From Stenocarpella maydis (Eukaryota > Ascomycota > Sordariomycetes > Diaporthales > Diaporthaceae), in the NCBI GenBank assembly GCA_002270565.1, contig NQMI01000071.1:25691-89690 (forward strand): a DNA stretch of 64,000 bases, read 5' to 3'. Positions 10,304-20,596 of this stretch are shown in pieces. A program made the translations under genes and the position numbers. Numbering within the stretch: position 1 is the first letter of the stretch; each line of letters starts with the position of its first letter. The notes beneath the pieces were generated by a model. It saw nothing but the letters and a program-made list of their open reading frames with translations, did no database searches and was not told the DNA's origin.

Positions 10304-12213
10304 TCAGTGGTCCCACTCGGCGTCGATCTTCTCCCAGTTATCGAGGAAGCCCCTAAACCACTTCACACCCAGGCCGGGGTCCAGGGCGCCGGTCGTGGCT
10401 CTCACGGAGTGCATCGAAAGCTGCGGGAGCCCTGCGTCAACGGCCCTCACGCCCAGCATCGAGCTCAGACTAGGGCCGATGGTGCCACCTGATCTTGAGT
10501 CGTTCCGGATCATAAATAGCTGGTTTGTGGTTCCGCTCAGCTCGGCCACACGTCTGCAGATAGCTGTGCTGACGCTATCCGTTGTCACTGTTCACGAGTG
10601 TTAGCTCTCTGATACGGTGCTCCAAGTGCCGGTTCCTAGAGGAGTCTCGTGTGTAGGAATCGGTCCATGCAGACAACAAACAAGAAAAGAAAAGAAAAGA
10701 AAAGAAGAAGAAGAAAAAACGCCTCGTACGTACTATGTCCGTTGCTGTCCGCGCAGATTGTGACCCCTACGTTGAGCAGGGGAAGATGGTTGGGCTCATA
10801 GCGCTCAAGGAAGTTCGGGTTCGCTGCGTGCGTGACGTCGGCGGATACCAGAAACGAGCGTGCATACGTCTGACCGAGAACGCCAGGCCCGAAAGCCTTG
10901 CCAGCACTGGTGGACAATGACTCAACGGTACGCTCGATGACCGATGGCAGGAAGTTGCTCTTCGCTCCCTGTCGGAGCAGGCTGCCGATCTCCTCGTCGT
11001 CGAAGAGAGCCACCAGCTTGATCCCCCCATCAGATGGTGCGTGGTCTCCGTATAGCAGACCGGTCAGGGCAGCCCATGAGCAGAGTTTGTCATCGATGCG
11101 CCCAGCAGAGATGAACTCCTTATCCATGCCCGCAACCGTAGCAGGCTGGAAGTCAAACAGCTCAAGCTCCCAGTTGGCAATGCTGCTGTAGCCCTGGGGC
11201 TTGAGACCGAGCTCAGAAGCAATGAGCTTGACCAGCCTGGGCGGCTGTGAGGATATGAAGGTGCCTGCCTCGCCGAGCACCTCTTCTGAGGACGAGGATT
11301 CGAGCCCAATCACGGGGACGGCCTGCGTTTCTTTGTTCTGAGAACCCATCATCCCGACTCCGAAATGGGGAGCCAGTGTCGGGATCTTGGCGATGGGCCA
11401 GTCCAACTTCACCAGCTTAGAAGTGGTCTTGCCCGTCTCTGGGTCACGGAGAATCACACGGCCTCCGATGGCAAGGTCCCTGTCCCACCAGGTCTCGTTG
11501 AGAGCTCCGGCATAGGGGGTAACACCCAGCTCCAGGTAGCCAGCCCTGACGGGCTTCTTGCTCACGGGCTTCAATTTCGCGGTCAGGGCGTCTATGTGAC
11601 CGCCGATGATGGCCACGCCATTTCCAGGCTTATAGGACTCGCCGACCACGAAGGCCGCGATGGTGCTATCGTTCCGTGTGGCAAAGTACTTGCCGCCAGG
11701 CTTGATTTGACCTGACCAGTCCCCCCGGGCGGGCAGCTGGAGTCGAGCACGTCAGTCCCTGGGCTCACCCCCGTGTGTGTCCGACTACGGCGGCTGGCTT
11801 ACCTCGGTGAAGCCAACAGCAGCCAGCTTCTCCTTGAAATAATCTACAGCGTGGAAAATAGTAGGATTTTCAGTCAGGAACTGAGTGAAGGGCCTGGTAA
11901 AGGCCTCTGGCTTCAAGGACCTGAGGTGGCAGATGTTGCAGGAGGGGCGGTCGAGCAGCTTGTAGTCCTGGCCCGACTCTGCCCTGACAGCGTTGTCCCG
12001 CTGTTGAGGTGTCAGACCCAACATGCAGCCCCTGCACACCTTGTTCTCGCTCCGTGGGGCGCGGTCCATGCCAGCGAGAATAAAGCATTGTGCTTCCCTG
12101 GAGAGCTCTCGCGCCGACGCGGGAGAAGGGGCATCCATCGTGGCCGAGGCTGCGCGCAGGTGAGCAGCCGACTCGTGGAGACGCAGAGGGAGAGATGGGG
12201 TGTTTCGCGTCAT
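10304..12213 (-). CDS. APE4: Aspartyl aminopeptidase, peptidase family M18
   Basis: M18 enzymes are dodecameric di-zinc aminopeptidases that remove N-terminal Asp/Glu; the yeast homologue Ape4 is cytosolic and delivered to the vacuole. There are three exons: 12213-11803, 11736-10734 and 10587-10304, 565 aa from the ATG at 12213. Intron 1 (11802-11737, GTAAGC...CCAG) is phase 0. Intron 2 (10733-10588, GTACGT...ACAG) is 146 nt and phase 1, with a long pyrimidine run on the sense strand. Metal and catalytic motifs: GGHIDAL (His about 184), GRIDDKL (Asp about 352), DDEEIGS, SADVTHAANPNF and RNDSRSGGTIGPSLSSMLG. The family domain begins at about LKPEAFTRPF (residue 94). The about 93 residues before it are unusual and include two CxxC pairs, so the true start may be further in, after a hidden intron ending at the CTCAG just before that motif. 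The family call is certain; the N-terminus is not. Confidence 0.93.
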
Positions 12214-13584
12214 GTCCGGTGCTGAGGCGAGGGGGGAAAACAATCCGTCGAGGCGAGAAGCTCCAGGTGCGGTTCTTGTGGGGAGGAGAGACCACTCTGG
12301 CGTCTCCAGGGCGCGCCAGTGTTCATGCTGTCATGGGTTCGACATATGGAGCCTGTCGTGCTTATGACCGCGGCCTTATCAGCGTTATCGCAGGTGCCGC
12401 CGCTGCGCCCAAAGGAGAAGCAAACAGCCAGTCTACCAGCCTCTCAATTTATCACCTAGGTCTCCTACGTACATATGGGCCACTTTATTAGCCAGTCAGC
12501 CCCCACGGCCCCCCTGATCCAAGCATAACACTCGCCTAGTTTCCCGCATCTCGTCTCGAGAACCGGACCAGGTAAGCTTGAGATGGCGTTCCAAGGTCGG
12601 ATCGCGGAGTCCCAAGGTCGCATGACTCGGTGGTTTGGGGTTTCAAAGGCCGGATGAGCCAAGATGCTTGGTTATTACCCAGGTACCTGCTAGGATGTAC
12701 GTGCAGCCTGCAATAATAAGTTGTTGTTTCTGCTCTCTTCGCCTGTTCTCTGCAGGTTTCGAAAGGAGCAATGCGAGAGGTGTACTTTCAAACTGGACAC
12801 TGCCGACACGAGCTGGGCAGATTCCATCAAATGAATGGCAACCCGGCGATGCTGTGTTTCTCCTACTTAAGTAGAAGCTCATATAATTATTTCAGATGGG
12901 ATGTCCAATCCCACCTCAAACACATAGGCCCTGGCAAGCAAAACCAGAAAAAGAGATAGAAACGAGAGAATATAATAGTCAGACCTGGTCGTGGAGTGAT
13001 GCAGCTGAAGGTCCAAATCAGAACCTCCAGCAGGACACTAAGATTTCGATTCCAACTCAGTCTCACATTAGGTAGCATGGATGTCTCTTATGGCGCCCAG
13101 TGCTTCTCAACTCTGGGGCTCTACCTATAAGTAAGTATCTGGGTTGGTATAGATATTGAAGGCCATCGGCCAAAGACCCACCCGATCCTAGTTTGGAACC
13201 TATAGTGTTAAAAGAGTTTAGCCCGCGCCGACTCTTGCCTTTGGGTTCGACTAGGTAGATACCAGAGCAGTACAGAGTAAAACCCACTCACTCATAATTG
13301 CTGCCTGGTCAAGTTGTCAAAGTTGGTACTTGTGGAATAGTTGCGTATTGATGTAAACTGACCATGGCCGAAGCACTCTGAATGTACCTCTGTACCCTCC
13401 AGTTATTGCTCTAATACACATGCTAGCGCACTGCCCGCCTGGTTTTGTTTTTACACAGTAATCCGGACACAATTCCTTTTTCCTTTTCTCTTTTCCTTTT
13501 TTCTAAAAAAAGGAGCTGCGGCGGGTCCTTTCATACAGTCATAACGCTCAAAGACCCAGCCCTTAATAAGAAACACAATAGCCA
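12214..13584. other. Intergenic region, 1.4 kb
   Basis: This holds the promoter of the aminopeptidase gene and the left flank of the MULE. No ORF with recognisable content was found. GC content falls toward the transposon. A pyrimidine-rich stretch followed by poly-A lies at about 13478-13511. Confidence 0.5.
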
Positions 13585-13592
13585 CTAGTAAA
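13585..13592. repeat. Target site duplication, left copy (CTAGTAAA)
   Basis: The 8-bp sequence CTAGTAAA directly precedes the left inverted repeat and is repeated exactly at 16512-16519. Confidence 0.8.
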
Positions 13593-13639
13593 GAGAACGG
13601 ATATTCGCACCAAGGAAATCAGCTAGTACACCAATACAT
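13593..13639 (+). repeat. MULE left terminal inverted repeat
   Basis: The first 18 bases match the right end exactly. Over 47 bases the two ends differ at about seven sites, all C/T or G/A, as expected of RIP acting on once-identical ends. Confidence 0.85.
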
Positions 13640-15129
13640 ATTGGCCTAGTACGCCAACCTTAATTTGCACCACCAGTCTATTATACATAACAGAAATACA
13701 CAGTCATTAACTACACATCTATTACACATCATTATCACTTCTACTCGCTACTATCATAACTTCTGGCCTTAGTATTTGCTACTTTCTTCATCACCTAGGC
13801 CGTTCCACCTCATAACTAAGCACCTAAATCTCCTCCTAGATCTCCTTCTCATCGCCAACAAGGTCTTCCACAGTCAACTCCACCCATAGTAGCTAGTTAA
13901 TAGTCTCACAAGCCCTTATATGGGGCTTCTTAGCTGCTAGCCCTAGTATTAAGGCTATCTCTGCAGAACGTTGCTTTAGAAGCTGGTAAGTAGGTAGCTT
14001 CATAAGCCCTGCCGCCAACTACTTATCCCATCGGACGGCTTCTCGCTAATTCTTCCTACTACAAGAGTCCTCCTTATCAAGCAACTAGAGGGTCTCATCA
14101 TTCCACTTAAATGCTAAGTTAACACATTATATAGAAGCCATCATCACCCTCATCTTATCACCTACCCTATTACTCAGACTAGTGGTTATTAAGGCTATCT
14201 TCTTACCCATTACAGCCTTCCTATAGGCTATAAGGATACCATCTTCATCTATACTAAATATAGTCTCATTACAAGGTCTTCCCTTTATTATAGTAACCTT
14301 CTGGGGCAAGAGGACTGCTAAGAGAGGGTTTCCAACTAAGAGGTTACAATCCAGCTAGTAAAACTTATGGATATCCTCTCTCTAAAGAGAATAACCAGCT
14401 TCCTCTCTATTGGTAATTCAGCTTGCATAGGGCAAGCCATATTGGGTATAAATAGAATAATTACAGCAAGCAATTACCCCATAGGAGTTATTTCTTAAGT
14501 ATACATATTACAGAACTCCTCATCATGGAGAGAAGTTTAAGGGCTGCCTATAAGATTTAAGTTAGAAGCTTACCCAGCTACTTCTACTTATTGAATTTCT
14601 CTAGTAATAAGGTCTTCTAACGAGCTTCTTCTAAGCATAGGGCATAAGAACTATCTATAATTATCTTATTAGCAGCCTTAACTAAGTAAAGAATATTACT
14701 CATCCTATAGCTAAAATAAACCTTAAATTTATAATAAGTAGCTTCTATTAACAAAGTCATATATAAGCTAAAGTTAAGGATCTTACAGGTCTTATGCCCA
14801 GCCCATTTAGCAACAATCTTCTCTCCTTTATTAACATACTAAATCTAAAGGTAGTTAATAATCACCACCTAATCTAAGAACTTCTCTTAAAGGCGCTACC
14901 AAGCTATATTATAAATCTCACAATTAGTAGAGTATTCCATAAACTTAAGAAGGTTAAATAAAGCTTAGCGGGTATAGGGGATATCCTCCAAATTAGGAAC
15001 CTTAGCAGGTATCATGGCCTTATTTTTCCCCAGCGCATTAAGCGCAGCCGTTACCAGGTCTTCTGCTTCCGAATCCTCATTAGCTTCCTCCTCTTCCTCA
15101 TCCTCCTCTTCTCCCGCTACTACTAGCAG

Positions 15130-15720
15130 CTTCTTCCACTTCTTCTTAATATTTAGAGTAACATTTACATTAATATAAAAGATACATAGTTAGTAGTATA
15201 CCTAGGGGAATTCATATATAAGGGCATTAATCAGAGCAATATCATAGTTAGTTATACAGACCGTTAAGTCATCAGCTTAGCAATAACGAAGGAGGTTGTA
15301 AACTTGCTTAAGAAGCCACCAGAAGTTGGATTCCTTCTCACTATCAATAACGCCTTAAAATAAAGGCAAGTTCTTCCTCATATAGGTTACGCAAGTACCT
15401 TGGAAGTACAGCATCTTCTTATTATTCATTACATACATACAGTCCATAGATAGGCACTACATAAAGCAATTCTCTCATATCCACACCAACTACTCCTTTA
15501 TGCACCAGAAGATGCCCATAACGTTGCCATCAGCATTAGTTGCCCAGCAGTACCAGTAATTCTTCTTCTCAAGCAGATCCAACATTACTTAGGTTGGAGT
15601 ATAGATTCCAACCTTCTCCTTCCACCAGTCTGTAAGCCAGTTCTTCATCATATTAGGCCCCAATTATACATCTAGGTACTATCATCAGAGTGCTTATTCC
15701 AGCTTCTTCAGCTTAACCAT
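15130..15720 (-). pseudogene. MULE transposase catalytic core relic
   Basis: Reading the minus strand and ignoring stops, the segment carries the MULE order: NWLTDWWKEK, then ATNADGNVMGIFW, then SMDCMY with the first catalytic Asp (15444-15442), then FQGVIDSEKESNFWWLL, then ITNYDIALINAL with the second Asp (15243-15241). The Asp spacing of 67 residues fits the family. About one codon in fifteen is TAG/TAA where Gln is expected. An acidic, Glu-rich stretch follows at 15125-15060. Further degraded coding sequence probably extends both ways within the element. Confidence 0.8.
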
Positions 15721-16464
15721 AGAGGGATCTCAGGCCATACAGGAGAGGAATTCTCGTTGGGGGTCTATCAGCTTAGCCCAGCCACACTAGGCGCCCTCAA
15801 CTTCCTAGGGACCGTAGTAGGTATACTTCTCTTCCTGCAGAACAAGCTACCACTTGCCTTCTATTAATTTAGTCACATAGGCAAGCGCTCGCCATTCACA
15901 ACCTGCTTTAATCATTATAACATTATTTAATATAGCAGTTAAGGGTTGCTAACTGCCATAGCTATACGTTAACACTACCCAAGTTAGCCCTAACCTTCAG
16001 ATCACAATTAGGAATCCAGCAGACTTCATAGCAATATCTAATTCTGCCTTAAGGTCTACAAAGGTATCATATCCATCATGGAAAAGTTTCAGGAAGGCAG
16101 GAGGATTAGAAAGTACTAGTCAGCAACCGTTTACAGCAGTAATATTAGTGTTCCAGGTATAATAATCCGCCTGCCACTACGCCTCAAGGTGAGTATAATC
16201 AGGGACAAGCAACATCACCACAACACCAGAAAACTCAATTCTAACTAATAAAGATATATTTCTGATAGCAGAATAATCAATTACAAGAGGAATTTGGTCT
16301 GTGTCACCAGTTGTGGGTAGTTAGCGAGGGAGTATTATTTGGTGGGTGAAGGGGGTTTGGCAGGTCTACAGGTAAGGGCACCAAAAGCACCTGGTTGGGG
16401 TGGTATACGTGGTTGAGTGTAGTCGAATGGGGCGCTCTAATTGGCTGCAGCAATTAAGTAAATA

Positions 16465-16511
16465 ATATATCGGTATACCAGCCGATTTCCTCAGTGCGAA
16501 TATCCGTTCTC
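16465..16511 (-). repeat. MULE right terminal inverted repeat
   Basis: This is the reverse complement partner of 13593-13639, ending in CCGTTCTC, followed at once by the CTAGTAAA duplication. Confidence 0.85.
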
Positions 16512-16519
16512 CTAGTAAA
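16512..16519. repeat. Target site duplication, right copy (CTAGTAAA)
   Basis: Exact copy of 13585-13592, directly adjoining the right inverted repeat. Confidence 0.8.
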
Positions 16520-16904
16520 ATAGTGATAGCCTTGTGATGAGGCTGGCGAGCGCACTGCGTCCAGAGTCTTGACTATAATGTGTAATGGGCTATAATGGGC
16601 AGCAGGGCCCACCTGCCTGAAAGAGCAAGCAATGCTTACGTTGCTCCCATCTCATTGGAGCCTTCCGCTGTCAGACATCTCAGCCTTGTTACCTGCAGAG
16701 CAACCCTCGCCTGGACAGAACCCAGGCAATCCACCAGCATCATCAAAATTTACCACCAATCCCGTCTAAAGGACTGTTGGCCTAGCCCCGAAAGCTTTTC
16801 TTTCATCCAAAACAGACCACGAAACTGCTATCGAGTGCTCTCTAGCAACGGAGCCGAGATCTGAATCGCCAGGCGCCCTCTGTCCGCCTCCTTCCTGCAG
16901 TAGT

Positions 16905-17065
16905 ACAACGACACCGTGCCTCTCGGCACGTCCGACCTCTTCGGCTCTCTGCCGCGGGAGATTCAGAACATCCTATGGGACGATTCAGAACATCCTATGG
17001 GACTTTTGCCTCCCACACCGCATAGTCTGCTCTTATTACTCATCACAGTTGCAAGAACTCCTGGG
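16905..17065 (+). pseudogene. 2EXR/F-box-like gene fragment broken by a 22-bp duplication
   Basis: The frame reading NDTVPLGTSDLFGSLPREIQNILWD resembles the start of 2EXR or F-box-like fungal proteins (leucine/proline then EI..IW), here trimmed to the key part LPREIQNILWD. The 22-bp block 16960-16981 is repeated exactly at 16982-17003 and shifts the frame. After the second copy the reading continues as FCLPHRIVCSYYSSQLQELL, the expected downstream part. No other piece of the gene was identified, so this is a relic. The family call is tentative. Confidence 0.45.
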
Positions 17066-17596
17066 TATGTTACCGGGCACAGGGCCCGGGGATGAATGTG
17101 CCCCGTCAGCGCGCTCATTCCTTTCCGCCCGCCTCTGATCTCTCGTTTCTGCAGGAGCTCACGTGCCTCTGCTCTGAGATCCTGAAAACCTACGCCGGCT
17201 GTCATCGAGAACCCAGACGGTTCGATATGTCACGGGTACAAGAAATCTAGGCATGTATATATGTGCTGTGCAGTGAGTATTGGGTATAGATGTTCTGCTT
17301 GTGGCGGACGTGGGTGTTGGGTATCGGTTGAGAGGACTCAACTTACCTGCCCAGGTGGTTTCTCGGAAGGTCTGGTGTACCATATTGCTGCACATGCGAA
17401 TGTCCAACTTCCTCTCATGCAAACCTTGCCAGTCGTACAGAGGTGAAGGTCAAGGAACCATCTTCATCGCGCGCCCACGTTGCATGGTATCACCTGACCC
17501 CTGAACCTCGTATGCACAAAGTCCACGTGGAAAACCCCAGATCCGTGACTGAATTTCAACCACAGCCATCATCTCCTACCCCCCCCAAAAAAAAAG
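17066..17596. other. Non-coding gap before the truncated monooxygenase
   Basis: I searched all frames for the missing FAD-binding N-terminus (GxGxxG and DG motifs) of the next gene and found none. A C8A9 homopolymer junction at about 17581-17597 directly abuts the first recognisable codons. Confidence 0.5.
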
Positions 17597-18933
17597 ATGA
17601 AATGCACCATACACTCCGAGCACGGCTCAATAATGGTCATTCCTCGCGAGGCCAACATGGTGCGGCTGTACATCCAAATCGCATCATCGACGGATCCAGA
17701 TTGGAACCCGCGCAAGACGGCGACAGCCAGCGAAGTACAGGATTCAGCCAAGAAGATCTTGCAACCCTACTCGATAGAATGGGAGACTGTTGAGTGGTAC
17801 TCGGTTTATCCCATCGGACAGGGTATTTCAGATCGCTACACCCTCGACCACCGCGTCTTCCTCGGCGGGGACGCCTGCCATACGCACAGCGTGAGTTTGA
17901 CCCACCAATACGCCCCCCCAACACCCTCTTCTTGGTCTTGATGGTTGTGTCTGATAAACTTGTCCTCCTGTAGCCCAAGGCCGGTCAGGGAATGAACACG
18001 GCCTTCCTTGACGCTCTAAACCTCGCATGGAAGATCCACGCAGTGGAGGGTGGCTTCGCGGACAGGGGCATTCTAAAGACATACGAGCCTGAGCGCAAGG
18101 AGGTTGCAGAGACACTGCTGTCGTTTGATAATCGATACGCGAAGCTGTTCTCGGCGCGACCGCCGCCCGCGAGCACGGTGGAGGCCGCCTCCGAGACTAG
18201 CAGTAGCAACTCCTTCGAGGAGAGCGAGTTTGTCAAGACGTTCAAGGAGTCGTGCGAGTTCACCAGCGGGTACGGAGTTGCGTACGGGCCCAATGCGCTC
18301 AATTGGTCGTCCGAACACCCGGTGCAGTCGCCGCTCGTCCACCCCAAGGGCGCCAAGCTCAGGACAGGAAGGCTCCTGATCAACGCCGACGTGACCCGTG
18401 TCGTCGACGCCAACGTGGTGCACCTCGAACAAGAGATCCCTCTCAACGGGTCGTTCCGGATTTTCGTTTTTGCAGGCAAGCCCTCTGTGACGGCCAAGGC
18501 GTTGGGCGACTTTGCAATCAATCTCGGCCGGCGGGGTTCTTTCTACTCGGCCTACCAGCGACCGGACATCGGCAGCGTGTCGCACCACGAGCAGGACAAC
18601 CCGCACAGCTTGTTTTTCACCATCTGCACCGTGGTTGCCGGGGCTCGCAGCAGCATCGAGATCAGCCGCGACGTGCCTGAGCTGCTGGGACGTTACCGGG
18701 ACCACGTGTACGCGGACGACCGATGGGACCGTCGGGTGCCGGAGGCGAAGGCGGCTGCGCACGCCAAGATGGGGCTGGACGAGGAAAGAGGCGGCGTGGT
18801 GGTGGTGCGGCCAGACGGATACGTCGGAATTGTGGTATCACTTGCGGAGGGCAGCGGGACTGTGGATGCCCTGAACCAGTACTTTGGCACGTTTTGCACA
18901 AAACGGCTGGGAGCTTCGGGGTCTCAGCTCTGA
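17597..18933 (+). CDS. Phenol 2-monooxygenase-like FAD enzyme, 5'-truncated, probable pseudogene
   Basis: Two exons are clear: up to 17890 and 17974-18933, with a phase-0 intron (17891-17973, GTGAGT...CTGTAG). Family features: [32 protein letters not shown], the second FAD motif [28 protein letters not shown], and the C-terminal thioredoxin-like dimerisation domain ([31 protein letters not shown]). From the first usable ATG the product is about 418 aa. Family members are about 600 to 650 aa, and the first about 200 residues, with the dinucleotide-binding GxGxxG, are absent. Homologues hydroxylate phenolics with NADPH; this copy should not bind FAD properly. The open frame and GC-rich codon use suggest the loss is recent or the 5' exons were rearranged, perhaps linked to the nearby MULE. 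Confidence 0.8.
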
Positions 18934-20596
18934 TGGAACGGGTTGGTTATCCTCTTGATGTTATTTATAGAACCGTCGACTGCACATACGGGTAGTATAG
19001 ATAGATACTCGAAGCCAGCTTCCTTGTTCAATGAACCTTTGATGTCCACTGGTTTGTGTGTGAGAGGTGTCGCGGTGTCTCATGCGCCGAGTGATGATGA
19101 AAGATGCACCGAGTTTGGCACGCCCTCACATTAGGTAATCAGCACAGTGTAGTGGGGTGAGAAGAAACAGACCACTATCCACCATCTTTCTACTTGCAAG
19201 TTGCTAGGTGGCGGGATAGATGTGGGTATTTCTGATTTTGATAGTTGCTTCATATAGCCTCGAATCCTCAGCCCAATTGGCCGTGCCCACCCTTTTTTTT
19301 TATTAGCAGATTAACAGAATGGCGTACTGTCTGATGGGGATTGACAGAGGCTGTCCCGGCAGGATGGGTGAGGTGAGCCTCGGCGTGGGCGTCTGAGGCG
19401 GTTGTCGCGTCTGCGGCGGCTAAAAGCTGATGGGATCCTTTGAGAACAACTACATGCCATTCTGCAGGGGCCTAGACCTGTCCTCTTCACACAACAAGCA
19501 CCCCTGCTGCTTCGCTCCCGCCGGCAGAAATTAGCCCAGAGCCTAGGCATGAGCCCTCTGGTCCCTCATCGCTAGGTTTTCATGTGGTTTTGAACACCGT
19601 AGCGACCATCCCGCGCGTGTGACGAGTGAGAGTCTGCCGTCGCCCCGGACGCCCCTATCAGGTGACCCTCAGGCTCAGGCCCAGGCTCGAGGCAGGGAGA
19701 GTCTGCTGGTAGGCGATGGAAACTAGTGCCTCGGTATATCTCTATATGAGCCGTGGATAATACGACATGGAATACTGACTGTCAGCCAGGAGGAGCCCAT
19801 CACGAGTGCCAGTCTGAGCGCCAGTGCAAGGACGAAGGGAGACGCCGGTGTAGGCGGTCCAAGTCTCGGTGCAGACGAGAGTGCAGCTGCGAGCGGGAGA
19901 GGGGGCGAGGTAGAACAAGGCCCAGGATCGGATCCACGGCGAGTTGAGGGACAGGCCCAGCAGCACGAGAAGGAGGAACAGCCCGCCCCGACTACGGTAC
20001 GTACAGGTGGTGTGCACTGGCTCTATCTTTGAGGAGGCAGGCATGAGGGCGCTTTAGGGACGATGCTGGGCTGAAGAGCCCAAGCCTGGCCCAACTTGGC
20101 CTGTGTCTGGGCACTGTGCACCCGTCCCGCCCATGCGCCCGCCCTGCCTTGCTTATCATATCAGCCCTCTCAATACGCCCCTGTCTCCCCTCCTTCCAAA
20201 CCCCAACACACAACCTCCTGCTTCGCATCGCATCAAACAGCTTCCCTTCACGGCTACTCTGTTCTTCACCTCAGCATCACCTCGCGAGCAGTCGGGAATT
20301 CTCATCAACATCACCATTAGTGAAACCAACCAATTTGCCTCTGGTCGCGACCGCGCAACCGCGCCGTCATCCTTCCTCGCTGTAGCGCGTCGCGAGCAGT
20401 CAAGACTTCCCACAATCATCACCACCCACCCATCCCCCCGTCATTTCATCCATCGGACCCTCTCTCATCGCAGTCGCGCCATCGCGTCATATACTACAAA
20501 ACCTACCCTCTCGCAGGCGCCACCGTTGCGCCTGCTTCATCCAGCACCGCCTTGTGACTTGCAGCTTCCAAGGTTGTAACTTCCGTAACTCACACC
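18934..20596. other. Intergenic region and promoter of ULP1-like gene
   Basis: No gene was recognised in 1.66 kb. The last about 450 bases before the ATG are strikingly C-rich and G-poor (many CCATC/CACC runs), typical of a fungal pyrimidine-rich promoter and leader. A T9 run lies near 19292-19300. Confidence 0.5.

Larger units (their letters stand above)
13593..16511 (-). mobile_element. Mutator-like DNA transposon (MULE), RIP-inactivated
   Basis: The element is 2919 bp, bounded by 47-bp terminal inverted repeats that start GAGAACGGATATTCGCAC and flanked by an 8-bp direct duplication. The only coding trace is a MULE-type transposase on the minus strand. It is interrupted by many TAG/TAA codons, nearly all in place of CAG/CAA, and AT content is far above the flanking genes. 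Both point to RIP. A target duplication of 8 to 11 bp fits Mutator elements. It is a dead single copy, inserted between the aminopeptidase gene and a truncated monooxygenase. Confidence 0.85.

Noticed and set aside
13585..16519. hAT transposon, because of the 8-bp target duplication
   Set aside because: The coding relic has the Mutator-like transposase order (DGNVMGIFW, SMDCMY, ITNYDIALINAL) and the TIRs are longer than usual for hAT.
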